Positions 7,569 through 16,649 of a stretch of DNA of 26,366 nucleotides are shown piece by piece; position 1 is the stretch's first letter, and every line of letters starts with the position of its first letter. Made by a program: the position numbers and the translations under genes. The stretch comes from an uncultured Coriobacteriales bacterium (GTDB taxonomy: Bacteria; Actinomycetota; Coriobacteriia; Coriobacteriales; UMGS124), in NCBI GenBank assembly GCA_934636245.1, contig CAKUAI010000033.1, positions 1 through 26,366 on the forward strand, given 5' to 3'. Under the pieces are notes generated by a model that worked only from the letters and a program-made list of their open reading frames with translations, made no database searches and had not been told where the DNA came from.

Positions 7569-10500
7569 GTGCTCATTCACAGGATTGCCGACCAACTTGC
7601 CAGTGCGGCGGAGTTTCGAGATATTGAGCGCAATCTTGCAACGGCGCAAGATGCCACGCTTGGAATCGCCCAGTCGGCCAGGCCCCTTGCCATCGCGGCA
7701 CTTTACGCGCGCAACCCGCGTCCTTGCGTGGTTGTTGTCGCCGGCGAGGATGCGGCCCAGCGCATGGCGCAGGCATTGGCCTCTTACGTGGGGCTTGATC
7801 AGGTCGAGCGCATTCCTTTGCGTTGCGACTTGCCATGGTCGGACAAACCGAGCGACGACGCCGTGGTGGGCGCGCGCTGTCGTGCCCTTGCGCGCCTGAA
7901 GGCGGGGGAGCCGTGCTTGGCGGTCGCCTCTGCGCGGGCGTTGCTGAGGTGCGTGCCTCCTGTGGGCAGTGACTACTTCATGCCGATTTCCTTTGAGATA
8001 GGCCAGGAAATCGATTTTGCCACAGTGCCCGAGAAGCTGTTGTTCCTGGGCTACACCTCGCAGGGCGCGGTGGATGGACCGGGCACGTTTCATGTGCATG
8101 GCGACCTCGTTGACGTCTGGCCGGCCCAGTCCACGGGTCCGGTCCGCCTGGAGTTCTTCGGCGATGAGATGGATGCCATACGCACGCTCGTTCCCTCCAC
8201 AGGGCAGACTATCGGCCAAGTGACGGACGTCGAGATGTATCCGGCGCGTGAGCTCGCGCTTTCTCCCAAGGCCATCGAACGTTGTCGTCGCAAGCTGTAC
8301 CAGGCAAGTCAGGACGACGACGAGCTCGCCCGCCATATGGAGATGTTCTCTCAAGGCATCGTCTTCCATGAGGCGGACCGCTATCTGCCGAGCCTTTATG
8401 CGTCTACGACCGGGCCCCTCGCGCATGTGGCGCCCGAGGTGCTCATGGTGCTTGCCGAGCCCCGCTCTCTCTTTGATGATGCGACGCGCTATTACGACGA
8501 GGTCAGCGTGCTGGCCCGCAATGCTAAAGTGTCGCTGGAGGGGCTCTATCTCAAGCCTGCCCAGATGGACTTCGGCTCACAGCAGCGTTTGACGCTCGTG
8601 TCCATCATGCGCGCGGGAGGTGGCGCGACCTCCGAGCTGCGCGTGCAGCAGCCTGACGTTGCCGGAGGGGCCCGCCTTGTGCGCAGGCTCGACTCGTTGC
8701 GCCATATGGGCTATGCCACGGTCTTCGCCATTCCCGACAGCGAGGCGCGCCGTGCGATGAAGATTACGCTCACCGACGAGCACATTCCCATCGTTGAGTC
8801 GCTTGCCACCTCAACTGAAAACAGGGGCGCCTGCATCCCCGAGTGGGCGCGCGTCTCCCACGAGCCGCTCCCGCGCGGTCCCATCACGGTGACGGACGCC
8901 CCCATACCCGCCGGAGTCGTCATCCCCGACGCGCGTCTGGCCGTCATTAGCTCTGCCGACCTTCAGAGCCGTATGGCCAAGCATGGACGGCGCAAGAACA
9001 TCGATGTGACAGACATCACGTTTCCCTTTAAGCCGGGCGACTATGTGGTGCATGCCACGCACGGTATCGCGCACTTCACGGCCATCGTGCGCAAGGAGGT
9101 CGCAGGCAAGGAGCGCGATTACTTCCAGCTTGAATATGCCGGTGCCGACAAGCTGTTCGTGCCTTTCGAGCAGGTTGACCGCCTGACGCGCTACGTGGGT
9201 CCCGACTCCGATGCCCCGCGCCTCACAAGGCTCAACTCGGCTGACTGGACTCGCGCCACTACCAAGGCGCGCAAAGCGGCCAAGGCTCTGGCCTTTGACC
9301 TTGTCGACCTCTACACGCGCCGCGCTGCCGCACGTGGCTTTGCCTTCTCGCCCGACTCGGCCTGGCAGCGCCAGATGGAGGAAGGCTTCCCCTACGAGAT
9401 AACGGCCGACCAGGCTGCTGCCATCCAGGACATCAAGGCCGACATGGAGGCGCCCAAGCCTATGGACCGCCTGTTGTGCGGAGACGTGGGCTTCGGCAAG
9501 ACCGAGGTCGCGCTGCGCGCTGCTTTCAAGGCCACGCAGGACGGCAAGCAGGTCATGGTGCTGTGCCCCACGACGATTCTGGCCCAGCAGCACTACCAGA
9601 CGTTCTTCGAGCGTTTTGCCGACTTTGACGTGGAGGTGGAGGTGCTCAGCCGTTTCCGTACCCCCAAGCAGCAGAAGAAGGCCCTCGAGGGGTTTGCCGC
9701 AGGCACGGTGCAGGTGCTCGTTGGCACCCATCGACTGCTTTCGAGCGACGTCAACCCGCGCGACCTGGGCCTTGTCATCGTCGACGAGGAGCAGCGCTTT
9801 GGCGTGCAGCACAAGGAGCACCTCAAGAACCTGCGCGAACAAGTCGATGTGCTGACCCTTTCCGCCACGCCCATCCCCCGCACGATGCAGATGGCCATGA
9901 GCGGCGTGCGCGACATGTCGCTCATCAAGACGGCGCCTGCCGGGCGTATCCCCGTGAAGGTGCATGTGGGCGAGTGGGACGAGGACGTCGTGAGCTCGGC
10001 CGTGCGTCTGGAACTTGCCCGTGGCGGCCAGGTCTACTACGTGTCGAACCGCGTGAAGACCATCGACGAGGCTGTCCAGCGCGTGATGAGCGTCGCACCT
10101 GAGGCACGTGTGGGTGTGGCGCATGGCAAGATGACCCCCAACGAGGTCGAAAACGTCATGCAGAAGTTCGTGACCGGCGAGGTGGACGTGCTCGTGGCCA
10201 CGACCATCATCGAGAGCGGTATCGACAACCCCCACACCAACACGCTCATCATCGAGGACTCCCAGCGTCTGGGCCTGGCTCAGCTTTACCAGCTCAAGGG
10301 GCGCGTGGGTCGCGGTCGACAGCAGGCCTACGCCTACTTCATGTTCCCGCCCGACGTTCCATTGACTCCCGAGGCCACCGACAGGCTGCTGGCAATCGGG
10401 GAGTTCACCGACCTGGGAAGCGGCATGCGCATTGCCATGCGCGACCTGGAGATCCGAGGCGCCGGCTCGCTTATGGGCGCCGAGCAGCACGGCAACCTGT

Positions 10501-11018
10501 CGAGCGTGGGTTTCGACCTGTACACGCAGATGCTTGGCGAGGCTGTGGCGCAGGCGCGCGGCGAGGAGCCTGCCGACGAGGCGGCCACGAGTGTGACCAT
10601 CAACCTGCCGGTGGACTACTGCTTCAGCGAGGAATACCTGCCCGAGGTGGACAAGCGCGTCCTCATGTACCGAAAGCTCGCCGCCCTCACCGACCTGGAA
10701 GGGGTGGACGCGCTGGAAAAGCAGTGCGCCGAGAGCTACGGGGCGCTTCCCGAGGCGGCGCACAACCTGTTCATGCGTGCCCGCATCAGGATTCGCGCCG
10801 ACAGGCTCGGCATCACCTCGGTGGGAATCGCGGTGGGCAAGCTCACGCTGGCCGGCGCCGAGGTGCCCAAGCCGGTCTTCGACGCTTGGCGCAAGAAGGG
10901 TGCGCAGGTTTTTCTCAAGACCGGCAAGGTCAACTACCCCCTGCGCAAGGACGAGCCTGTGCTTGAGTGCGCTTTGAGCTTGCTTGAAGAGCTCGGTGGC
11001 GCCGACGACGAGGAGTGA
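7569..11018 (+). CDS. mfd: Transcription-repair coupling factor Mfd
   Basis: Superfamily-2 DNA translocase that removes RNA polymerase stalled at lesions and recruits UvrA. Domain order is as expected: UvrB-like N-terminal modules, the RNA-polymerase-interaction domain beginning near FKPGDYVVHATHGIAHF (around residue 490), helicase motif I GDVGFGKT (638-645, K644), DEEQ box D739-Q742, SATPIPRTMQMAM, the helicase C-terminal half with ESGIDNPHTNT and GRVGRGRQQAY, and a TRCF C-terminal domain. The 1149-residue length is normal. GTG 7569 is chosen because AAGGAG (7558-7563) lies 5 bases before it; an upstream in-frame TTG at 7545 lacks such a site. It stands alone between a symporter gene and dnaE. 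Confidence 0.96.
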   Translation: MLIHRIADQLASAAEFRDIERNLATAQDATLGIAQSARPLAIAALYARNPRPCVVVVAGEDAAQRMAQALASYVGLDQVERIPLRCDLPWSDKPSDDAVVGARCRALARLKAGEPCLAVASARALLRCVPPVGSDYFMPISFEIGQEIDFATVPEKLLFLGYTSQGAVDGPGTFHVHGDLVDVWPAQSTGPVRLEFFGDEMDAIRTLVPSTGQTIGQVTDVEMYPARELALSPKAIERCRRKLYQASQDDDELARHMEMFSQGIVFHEADRYLPSLYASTTGPLAHVAPEVLMVLAEPRSLFDDATRYYDEVSVLARNAKVSLEGLYLKPAQMDFGSQQRLTLVSIMRAGGGATSELRVQQPDVAGGARLVRRLDSLRHMGYATVFAIPDSEARRAMKITLTDEHIPIVESLATSTENRGACIPEWARVSHEPLPRGPITVTDAPIPAGVVIPDARLAVISSADLQSRMAKHGRRKNIDVTDITFPFKPGDYVVHATHGIAHFTAIVRKEVAGKERDYFQLEYAGADKLFVPFEQVDRLTRYVGPDSDAPRLTRLNSADWTRATTKARKAAKALAFDLVDLYTRRAAARGFAFSPDSAWQRQMEEGFPYEITADQAAAIQDIKADMEAPKPMDRLLCGDVGFGKTEVALRAAFKATQDGKQVMVLCPTTILAQQHYQTFFERFADFDVEVEVLSRFRTPKQQKKALEGFAAGTVQVLVGTHRLLSSDVNPRDLGLVIVDEEQRFGVQHKEHLKNLREQVDVLTLSATPIPRTMQMAMSGVRDMSLIKTAPAGRIPVKVHVGEWDEDVVSSAVRLELARGGQVYYVSNRVKTIDEAVQRVMSVAPEARVGVAHGKMTPNEVENVMQKFVTGEVDVLVATTIIESGIDNPHTNTLIIEDSQRLGLAQLYQLKGRVGRGRQQAYAYFMFPPDVPLTPEATDRLLAIGEFTDLGSGMRIAMRDLEIRGAGSLMGAEQHGNLSSVGFDLYTQMLGEAVAQARGEEPADEAATSVTINLPVDYCFSEEYLPEVDKRVLMYRKLAALTDLEGVDALEKQCAESYGALPEAAHNLFMRARIRIRADRLGITSVGIAVGKLTLAGAEVPKPVFDAWRKKGAQVFLKTGKVNYPLRKDEPVLECALSLLEELGGADDEE

Positions 11019-11022
11019 CGAT

Positions 11023-11059
11023 AGCGGGCGCGTCGGCATCACCGGCGCGCCCGCTGTTT
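11023..11059 (+). terminator. Terminator-like hairpin after mfd
   Basis: AGCGGGCGCG (11023-11032) pairs with CGCGCCCGCT (11046-11055) around a 13-base loop and is followed by GTTTG. The stem is strong but the T tract short, so termination may be partial. Confidence 0.6.
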
Positions 11060-11081
11060 GTAAGGGTTCTTGCCCGGGTGC

Positions 11082-11110
11082 TTTCAACTGTCCGCGCCTG
11101 CCTTTATCAT
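11082..11110 (+). promoter_or_regulatory. Candidate promoter for dnaE
   Basis: TTTCAA (11082-11087), a 17-base spacer, and TATCAT (11105-11110), giving a very short leader before the AAGGAG ribosome site at 11124-11129. The -10 is reasonable and the -35 poor. Confidence 0.3.
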
Positions 11111-11136
11111 CGCCATAGTCGATAAGGAGCAAGCAC

Positions 11137-14100
11137 ATGGCTTTTGTACACCTGCACTGTCACACCGAGTACTCGCTGCTCGACGGAATCACGCGTCTCA
11201 AGGACATGGCCAAGCGCGCATGGGAGCTTGGCATGCCGGCGTGTGCCATCACCGACCACGGCTATATGTATGGCTGCGCGCAGTATTACCTCGATGCCCA
11301 GGTTGCCGGTAGCCCCGACGGACGCAAGGGCGCCGAGTACGGCATCAAGCCCATCCTGGGCTGCGAGGTCTATTTCACACCCGATTCCACGCTTTCGCGC
11401 GATCGCAAGCCCGACCTGTATCACATGGTCCTGCTTGCCAAGAACAACGCCGGCTACGTCAACCTCATGAACGTGGTGTCGCAAGCGGCCACGCGCGGTT
11501 TTTATTACAAGCCTCGCGTTACGCTCGACATGCTTCGCAACAACGCCGACGGCCTCATCGCGACCTCGGCATGCATCGCCGGCATCATTCCGCAGTGTAT
11601 CGACAGGGGCGATGACCGACAGGCGGTGGAGTGGGCCAAGACCTTCGGCTCGATCTTTGCGCCCGGCGATTTCTACATCGAGCTGCAGAACCAGGGCGTG
11701 CGCACCGACACCGGCATGACGCAAGACGAGCTCAACGGGCACCTCGACAAGCTTGCCCGCGAGCTCGGCATCAAGACGGTTGCCACGAACGACTTTCATT
11801 ACCTGCTGCGCGGCGACGCCGTCACGCAGGACGCCATGATGTGCATCGGCATGGGCAAGAAACTCGACGACCCCGACCGCATGCGTTTCAAGAACGACCA
11901 GTTCTACATGAAGACCGAAGAGGAGATGCGCGAGGCTCTTGGCCCCCTGTATCAGGAGGCCTGTGACAACACGATTGAGATCGCCGAGAAATGCGGAGCC
12001 AAGCCCGGTGAGATCCTCGACGAGAAATCGGGCGTCTACCTGGACTTCGACCAGATCATCCTTCCCCGTTACCCTGGTCTTGACGAGGGGCAGACCCACG
12101 AGAGCCAGTTCCGCCGCGACTGCGAGGCGGGCCTGTCGCGCCACTACGGAGCCGACTGGAAGACAGCGCGCCCCGATGTTGTGGAGCGTTTCGAATACGA
12201 ATACAAGGTCATTTGCGACAAGGGTTTTGCCGCCTACTTCCTCATCGTTGCCGACTACGTGAAGTGGGCCAAGGCAAACGGCATCGGCGTGGGTCCGGGC
12301 CGTGGCTCTGCCGCAGGCGCCATCGTCGCTTACGCCATGGACATCACGGGTTTCGACCCGCTTGAGAACGGCCTGATGTTCGAGCGATTCCTGTCGCCCG
12401 AGCGTACCGAGATGCCCGATATCGATATGGACTTCGACGATGAGCGGCGCCTGGAGGTGGTGGACTATGTCCGCCGCCGCTACGGCGCCGACCACGTCAC
12501 GCACGTCATCACGTACTCGGTCCTCAAGGCCAAGCAGGCCGTCAACGACGCTGCGCGCGTGTTGGGCTTCCCGGTGAGCTTCTCCCAGAAGCTTTCCAAG
12601 ATGATTTCCAACGCCCCTGACACGACGCTTGCTGCGACCATGGGCAAAGACGAGAAGCATAAGGACTATTTCTCGCCCGACTTTGTGCAGGCCTACAAGG
12701 AAGACCCCGACGCAAAGCAGGTCATCGACACGGCACTGGCCATCGAGGGACTCACGCGTGGCGAGGGCGTGCACGCCTGCGCCGTCCTCATCTGCCGAGA
12801 CCCGGTTAACGAGCATGTGCCCACGAAGCTCGACACCAAGGGCGGCGTGGAGATCACCCAGTACGAAGGCCACATGGTCGCCGACATGGGTCTGCTCAAG
12901 ATGGACTTCCTGGGCCTGCGTACGCTCACCGTTATCTCCAAGGCCAAGAAGAACATCAAGGCTACCTGCGGCATCGACATCAACGAGGCCGAGATTCCCT
13001 TCGATGACCCCAAGATCTTCGAGCTCATGGGTTCGGGTCACACGGCCGGCGTCTTCCAGGTCGAGTCGGGCGGCATGACGGCCACCATCAAGAACATGAA
13101 GCCGCGTGAGTACAAGCACGTCGTCGCTCTTATCGCCTTGTATCGACCCGGACCTCTGGGCGCCGGCATGGTGGACTCCTACATCAACCGTATGAACGGC
13201 AAGGAGGAGGCCGTCTCGTACGACCCGCGCCTTGACGACATCCTTGGCGAGACCTACGGCACCATGGTCTACCAGGAACAGGTTATGCAGATCTCGATGA
13301 AGATGAGCGGCTTTTCGGCCGGCGAATCGGACTCGCGCATCCGTAAGCCCGTGGCAAAGAAGAAGATCAAGCTTCTGACCTCCACGATGTTCAACTGGTC
13401 TGACGGCAAAGAGGAAACCACCTACGACCACTGGATGAACGGCGCGGTGGCCAACGGCTACAAGAAGGAGATCGCCCAGAAGATTTGGGACGACGTTCTT
13501 GAGTTCGCCTCCTACGCTTTCAACAAGTCGCACTCTGCGGGATACGCCATTCTCGTTATGCAGACGGCCTGGCTCAAGGCCCATTATCCCCGTGAGTACA
13601 TGGCCGCCGTGCTTACCTCCTACACGGGTAAGACCGAGAAAATCGTTCACTACATCGCGGCATGCCGCTTCGACGGCATCGACGTGTTGCCGCCAGACAT
13701 CAACTCCTCGGGCAACGAGTTCACGCCGGTGCCCGAGGGCATTCGCTTCGGTCTTGCCGGCATCCGCGGCGTGGGCGAAGGCGTGAGCGACCTCATTGTG
13801 GCTGAGCGCGAGGCAAACGGTCCCTACCAGGACATCTTCGACTTCCTTGACCGCGTGGATTCGAGCAAGGCAAACCGCCGCGTCATCGAGTCCCTCATCA
13901 AGGCAGGCGCCTTTGACGACACGGGCTATACGCGCAAGCAGCTCTGCTGGCTTGTGAGCAAAGACAACCCCGAGAACATCATCGATGCGGCGACAAAGCG
14001 CCAGAAGAACGAGGCGGCCGGCCAGCTCTCCATGTTCGACCTGTTCGAGGAAGACGACGACGCGGGAAGCTTCAACGCGCGTGTCGAGCCGGACGGTGTT

Positions 14101-14811
14101 GAGTGGGATGACCGCACCAAGCTCACCCTTGAAAAGGAAGTGCTCGGCATCTACGTCTCCGACCACCCCCTGCGCCCCTTCGAGTATGCCCTGTCCCAGG
14201 CTCGCGACTTCAGCATCGGTCAGATTGAGGAAGAGGCGGGCGAAGGCGATTCCGGCCAGTACAAGGTGCCCGAGAAGAAGATTTTCAGCTGGGCAGGCAT
14301 GGTCGACGGCCTTCAGAAGAAGGTCACGAAGTCGGGCGACCAGATGGCCGTCTTCAGCCTGGCCGACATGGAGGCCGACGTCACCTGCGTGTGCTTCCCC
14401 AAGGTCTTTGCGAAGAAGGGGCACATCCTTCAGGGCGAGGTCGACCCCATGACCGGGGAGCGCGTGGGCGACGTCTTCGTCAAGGTGCGCGCCAACCTCG
14501 ACCGCTCCGACCGCGGAAACCAGCTCATGGTGGTCGACATCGAGCCGCTTGTGCTCGACCAGGCGTCGAACCGTCCCAAGACGCTGGAGATTCGTGTGAC
14601 GAGTGCGTTGCTCAACCAGAACCTCATTACTCAGCTGTCGCGCATCTTCTCGCGCTATGCTGGTTCCGACAACGTCGAGCTGCTTGTTGAGGAAGCCTCG
14701 GGCCATACCATGCGTGCCGAGATTCCCATGCATGTGAACACGAAGAACATGTCGCTTGCTGTTGAGGTCGACGACATCCTGCGCGGTCAGGGCACGGTGG
14801 CCATCGTATAA
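11137..14811 (+). CDS. dnaE: DNA polymerase III alpha subunit
   Basis: Replicative DNA polymerase catalytic subunit, C family. The N-terminal PHP domain begins at once (H5, H7, H9 in VHLHCHTEYSLLDG; ACAITDHG). The polymerase active site shows GPGRGSAAG near residue 388 and PDIDMDF with aspartates D428, D430 and D432. A helix-hairpin-helix/finger region follows (RFGLAGIRGVGEGVSD), and an OB-fold region near residues 1050-1120 (WAGMVDGLQKK, MAVFSLADMEADVTCVCFP). The 1224-residue length is slightly long for DnaE1 but ordinary. It lacks the inserted exonuclease of PolC. ATG has AAGGAG at 11124-11129. Monocistronic by layout, flanked by hairpins on both sides. Confidence 0.97.
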   Translation: MAFVHLHCHTEYSLLDGITRLKDMAKRAWELGMPACAITDHGYMYGCAQYYLDAQVAGSPDGRKGAEYGIKPILGCEVYFTPDSTLSRDRKPDLYHMVLLAKNNAGYVNLMNVVSQAATRGFYYKPRVTLDMLRNNADGLIATSACIAGIIPQCIDRGDDRQAVEWAKTFGSIFAPGDFYIELQNQGVRTDTGMTQDELNGHLDKLARELGIKTVATNDFHYLLRGDAVTQDAMMCIGMGKKLDDPDRMRFKNDQFYMKTEEEMREALGPLYQEACDNTIEIAEKCGAKPGEILDEKSGVYLDFDQIILPRYPGLDEGQTHESQFRRDCEAGLSRHYGADWKTARPDVVERFEYEYKVICDKGFAAYFLIVADYVKWAKANGIGVGPGRGSAAGAIVAYAMDITGFDPLENGLMFERFLSPERTEMPDIDMDFDDERRLEVVDYVRRRYGADHVTHVITYSVLKAKQAVNDAARVLGFPVSFSQKLSKMISNAPDTTLAATMGKDEKHKDYFSPDFVQAYKEDPDAKQVIDTALAIEGLTRGEGVHACAVLICRDPVNEHVPTKLDTKGGVEITQYEGHMVADMGLLKMDFLGLRTLTVISKAKKNIKATCGIDINEAEIPFDDPKIFELMGSGHTAGVFQVESGGMTATIKNMKPREYKHVVALIALYRPGPLGAGMVDSYINRMNGKEEAVSYDPRLDDILGETYGTMVYQEQVMQISMKMSGFSAGESDSRIRKPVAKKKIKLLTSTMFNWSDGKEETTYDHWMNGAVANGYKKEIAQKIWDDVLEFASYAFNKSHSAGYAILVMQTAWLKAHYPREYMAAVLTSYTGKTEKIVHYIAACRFDGIDVLPPDINSSGNEFTPVPEGIRFGLAGIRGVGEGVSDLIVAEREANGPYQDIFDFLDRVDSSKANRRVIESLIKAGAFDDTGYTRKQLCWLVSKDNPENIIDAATKRQKNEAAGQLSMFDLFEEDDDAGSFNARVEPDGVEWDDRTKLTLEKEVLGIYVSDHPLRPFEYALSQARDFSIGQIEEEAGEGDSGQYKVPEKKIFSWAGMVDGLQKKVTKSGDQMAVFSLADMEADVTCVCFPKVFAKKGHILQGEVDPMTGERVGDVFVKVRANLDRSDRGNQLMVVDIEPLVLDQASNRPKTLEIRVTSALLNQNLITQLSRIFSRYAGSDNVELLVEEASGHTMRAEIPMHVNTKNMSLAVEVDDILRGQGTVAIV

Positions 14812-14852
14812 GAGGCTCGGGGCGTCTGATGCGTGGATGAGACGTGCGTCTG

Positions 14853-14861
14853 TGTTACAAG
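14853..14861 (+). promoter_or_regulatory. Candidate extended -10 promoter for the his operon
   Basis: TG-T-TACAAG at 14853-14861 resembles the TG-C-TACAAT seen before prfA in this window. No good -35 is evident. Transcription would begin at about 14868, placing the 16-bp dyad at the extreme 5' end of the his message. Confidence 0.28.
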
Positions 14862-14871
14862 CGAGTTAATG

Positions 14872-14909
14872 TGAGGCACTTTAGCACTCTACCGTGCTAA
14901 AGTGCCTCA
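14872..14909. repeat. Perfect 16-bp inverted repeat before the his operon
   Basis: The arm at 14872-14887 (T then GAGGCACTTTAGCAC) is an exact reverse complement of 14894-14909, around the 6-base spacer TCTACC. No T-run follows on either strand, so it is not a standard intrinsic terminator. It may be an operator, a 5' RNA hairpin of the his message, a factor-assisted terminator for dnaE, or a member of a dispersed repeat family. The inner TTAGCAC/GTGCTAA resembles CIRCE arms, but the spacing is wrong. Confidence 0.85.
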
Positions 14910-14975
14910 ATCATATTCGGCCTTTGGAAACAGTTCGCGATTACAGTTGTGCCAAAGCTTCTTGAGAAGAAAGCG

Positions 14976-16622
14976 GTGAGTTCAACGACTACCACATCCA
15001 CCCCGCGCGGATTCAGAGACGTGCTTCCTGAAGAGGCGCTCTGGCGCGAACAGATAAGCTCGGCGGTAGGCGCATGCTTTGCCCAGGCCGGGTATCTCCC
15101 TGTTGAGACGCCCCTGCTTGAAATGAGCGACCTGCTCCAGGATTGCGATGCTGCCAGCGACGTGGCGTTTCGCCTCTTCGATTCCGATGGTGCGCTGCTT
15201 ATGCTGCGTCCCGACGTGACGCTGCCTGTCGCTCGCATGGTCGCCACGCGCCTGCGCGGCCGGCAGGGCCCCTTGCGCCTGCGGTACAACGCGCCCGTCA
15301 TGCGCGAGTGCGATGCGCTTACCGGTCAGCCCCGCCAACTCACCCAGCTTGGCGTGGAGCTCATCGGGGTCGACGGCCTTGAGGCAGACGCCGAGACGCT
15401 GCTGCTCATGGCCCGTGCTCTTGAGGCCGCTGGCCTGGAGGACTATGTCATCGCCATGGGAAGCGCCAGGCCGCTCGACGTGCTGCTTGCATGTTCGGGA
15501 ATGCCCGACGAGTGGTGTCAACGGGCACGCGGGCTTTGCCAGCGCTGCGATCTCATCGGTCTGGCCAAGCTCGTGGATGAGGCGTCCGAGGAGCTTGCCT
15601 CCGTGGTTGCCGACGCGCTGCTGGGCTTGCCGCGCATTCGCGGCGGTGCGGAGGCCGTCGAGGCGGCCTGCGCCCTTGTCGAGCCGTGCGGATGTGCGCA
15701 GGAATGCTGCCTTGATGAGGTGGCTGAGCTTCTTGCCCGCGCGCAGGCCGCCGGCCTCAAAGGGGAGGTCACCGTCGACTTCTCCGTCATGGGGTCGTTC
15801 GGTTACTACACAGGCATGGTGCTTGAGGCGTATCTGCCCAGGTTGGGCGCTCAATTGGGCGCCGGCGGTCGCTACGACAAGATGTTCGAACGCTATGGTG
15901 AGCCTAGGTGCGCTGCCGGCTTCTCGCTTTCGCTCGACTGCATCCAGACGGCCCTCGAGCGCAGTGCAGATGCACCTCGGCCCCTGCGTGTTGCCGTGTC
16001 GAAGGGCTCGCTTTTCCCAGGGGCGGTCAAGCTGTTCGAAGCCGCTGGGCTCGATGTGGCCAACCTTGCAGATCCTGGCCGCCAGCTCATCATCCGCGGC
16101 AAGGACGTCGAGTACATCATCGTGAGGCCCACCGACGCCCCGGCATTCGTGGCCTTTGGCGGTGCGGACTGCGGCATCTGTGGGCGCGATTCGCTCATTG
16201 AGGCCGATATGGACGTTCTTGAGCTGTCTGACCTGCGCTTTGGTGCCTGTCACTTTGTGGTTGCCGAGCCTGCGGGTGCCCATAATCGGGTTCAGGAGAA
16301 CTATCGCCGGCTGGGTTCGGTGCGCGTTGCCACGAAGTACCCCCGTATTACTCGCCAGTATTTCGCGCGTATCGGCATGGAGGCCGACGTGCTCAAGTTC
16401 CACGGCAACATCGAGCTTGCCCCCCTTGTGGGCATGGCTGACTGCATTGTCGACATTACGGCGACGGGCACGACGCTGCGTGAGAACAACCTTGTCGTTG
16501 TCGACGATGTGCTCGACTGCACCGCCCGCTTCTTCGCCAACCCCGCCTCGGCGCGCACGGATCCTCGCGTGTTCGAGCTCGCCGCCCACCTCGAGGCCGC
16601 AGCGGCTGCAACCCAGGACTAA
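14976..16622 (+). CDS. hisZG: HisZ-HisG fusion: ATP phosphoribosyltransferase regulatory plus catalytic subunits in one chain
   Basis: First step of histidine synthesis (ATP + PRPP to phosphoribosyl-ATP). Residues ~1-330 are a HisZ regulatory domain, a class II histidyl-tRNA-synthetase paralogue: PRGFRDVLPEEA near the start, RPDVTLPVAR, FGYYTGMVLEAY, GGRYDKMFERYG. After a short linker (about residues 330-336) a short-form HisG follows: LRVAVSKGSL, GADCGICGRDSL, and the signature ELAPLVGMADCIVDITATG with TLRENN. Short HisG normally needs a separate HisZ to form a hetero-octamer; here both are one uninterrupted frame. GTG 14976 is preferred because the protein then begins just before the conserved block and has GAGAAG-type purines upstream; an in-frame GTG at 14949 has no ribosome site. 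It is the first gene of the his operon. Start confidence is moderate and function confidence high. Confidence 0.92.
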   Translation: MSSTTTTSTPRGFRDVLPEEALWREQISSAVGACFAQAGYLPVETPLLEMSDLLQDCDAASDVAFRLFDSDGALLMLRPDVTLPVARMVATRLRGRQGPLRLRYNAPVMRECDALTGQPRQLTQLGVELIGVDGLEADAETLLLMARALEAAGLEDYVIAMGSARPLDVLLACSGMPDEWCQRARGLCQRCDLIGLAKLVDEASEELASVVADALLGLPRIRGGAEAVEAACALVEPCGCAQECCLDEVAELLARAQAAGLKGEVTVDFSVMGSFGYYTGMVLEAYLPRLGAQLGAGGRYDKMFERYGEPRCAAGFSLSLDCIQTALERSADAPRPLRVAVSKGSLFPGAVKLFEAAGLDVANLADPGRQLIIRGKDVEYIIVRPTDAPAFVAFGGADCGICGRDSLIEADMDVLELSDLRFGACHFVVAEPAGAHNRVQENYRRLGSVRVATKYPRITRQYFARIGMEADVLKFHGNIELAPLVGMADCIVDITATGTTLRENNLVVVDDVLDCTARFFANPASARTDPRVFELAAHLEAAAAATQD

Positions 16623-16625
16623 AAC

Positions 16626-16639
16626 CCTTTCGAGAAAGG
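16626..16639 (+). promoter_or_regulatory. Palindrome covering the hisD ribosome-binding site
   Basis: CCTTTC (16626-16631), GA, GAAAGG (16634-16639). As RNA this gives at least a 5-bp stem with tetraloop CGAG and buries the hisD Shine-Dalgarno GAAAGG. The hisZG stop lies at 16620-16622, three bases upstream, so a terminating ribosome would open it, which would suit translational coupling. Confidence 0.4.
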
Positions 16640-16649
16640 TCGTATTGCC

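Noticed and set aside
11107..14733. Very long antisense open frame (about 1200 codons) opposite dnaE
   Set aside because: It mirrors the dnaE frame, has low-complexity His/Val/Leu/Arg-rich text and no family motif; antisense open frames are expected opposite GC-rich genes.
14881..14900. CIRCE (HrcA) operator
   Set aside because: The arms TTAGCAC/GTGCTAA match CIRCE, but the gap between them is 6 bases instead of 13, and the downstream gene is hisZG, not a heat-shock gene.
14810..14976. Histidine leader-peptide attenuator or T-box before the his operon
   Set aside because: No short frame with a run of His codons, no T-box consensus and no terminator/antiterminator pair is visible; only the single perfect dyad.
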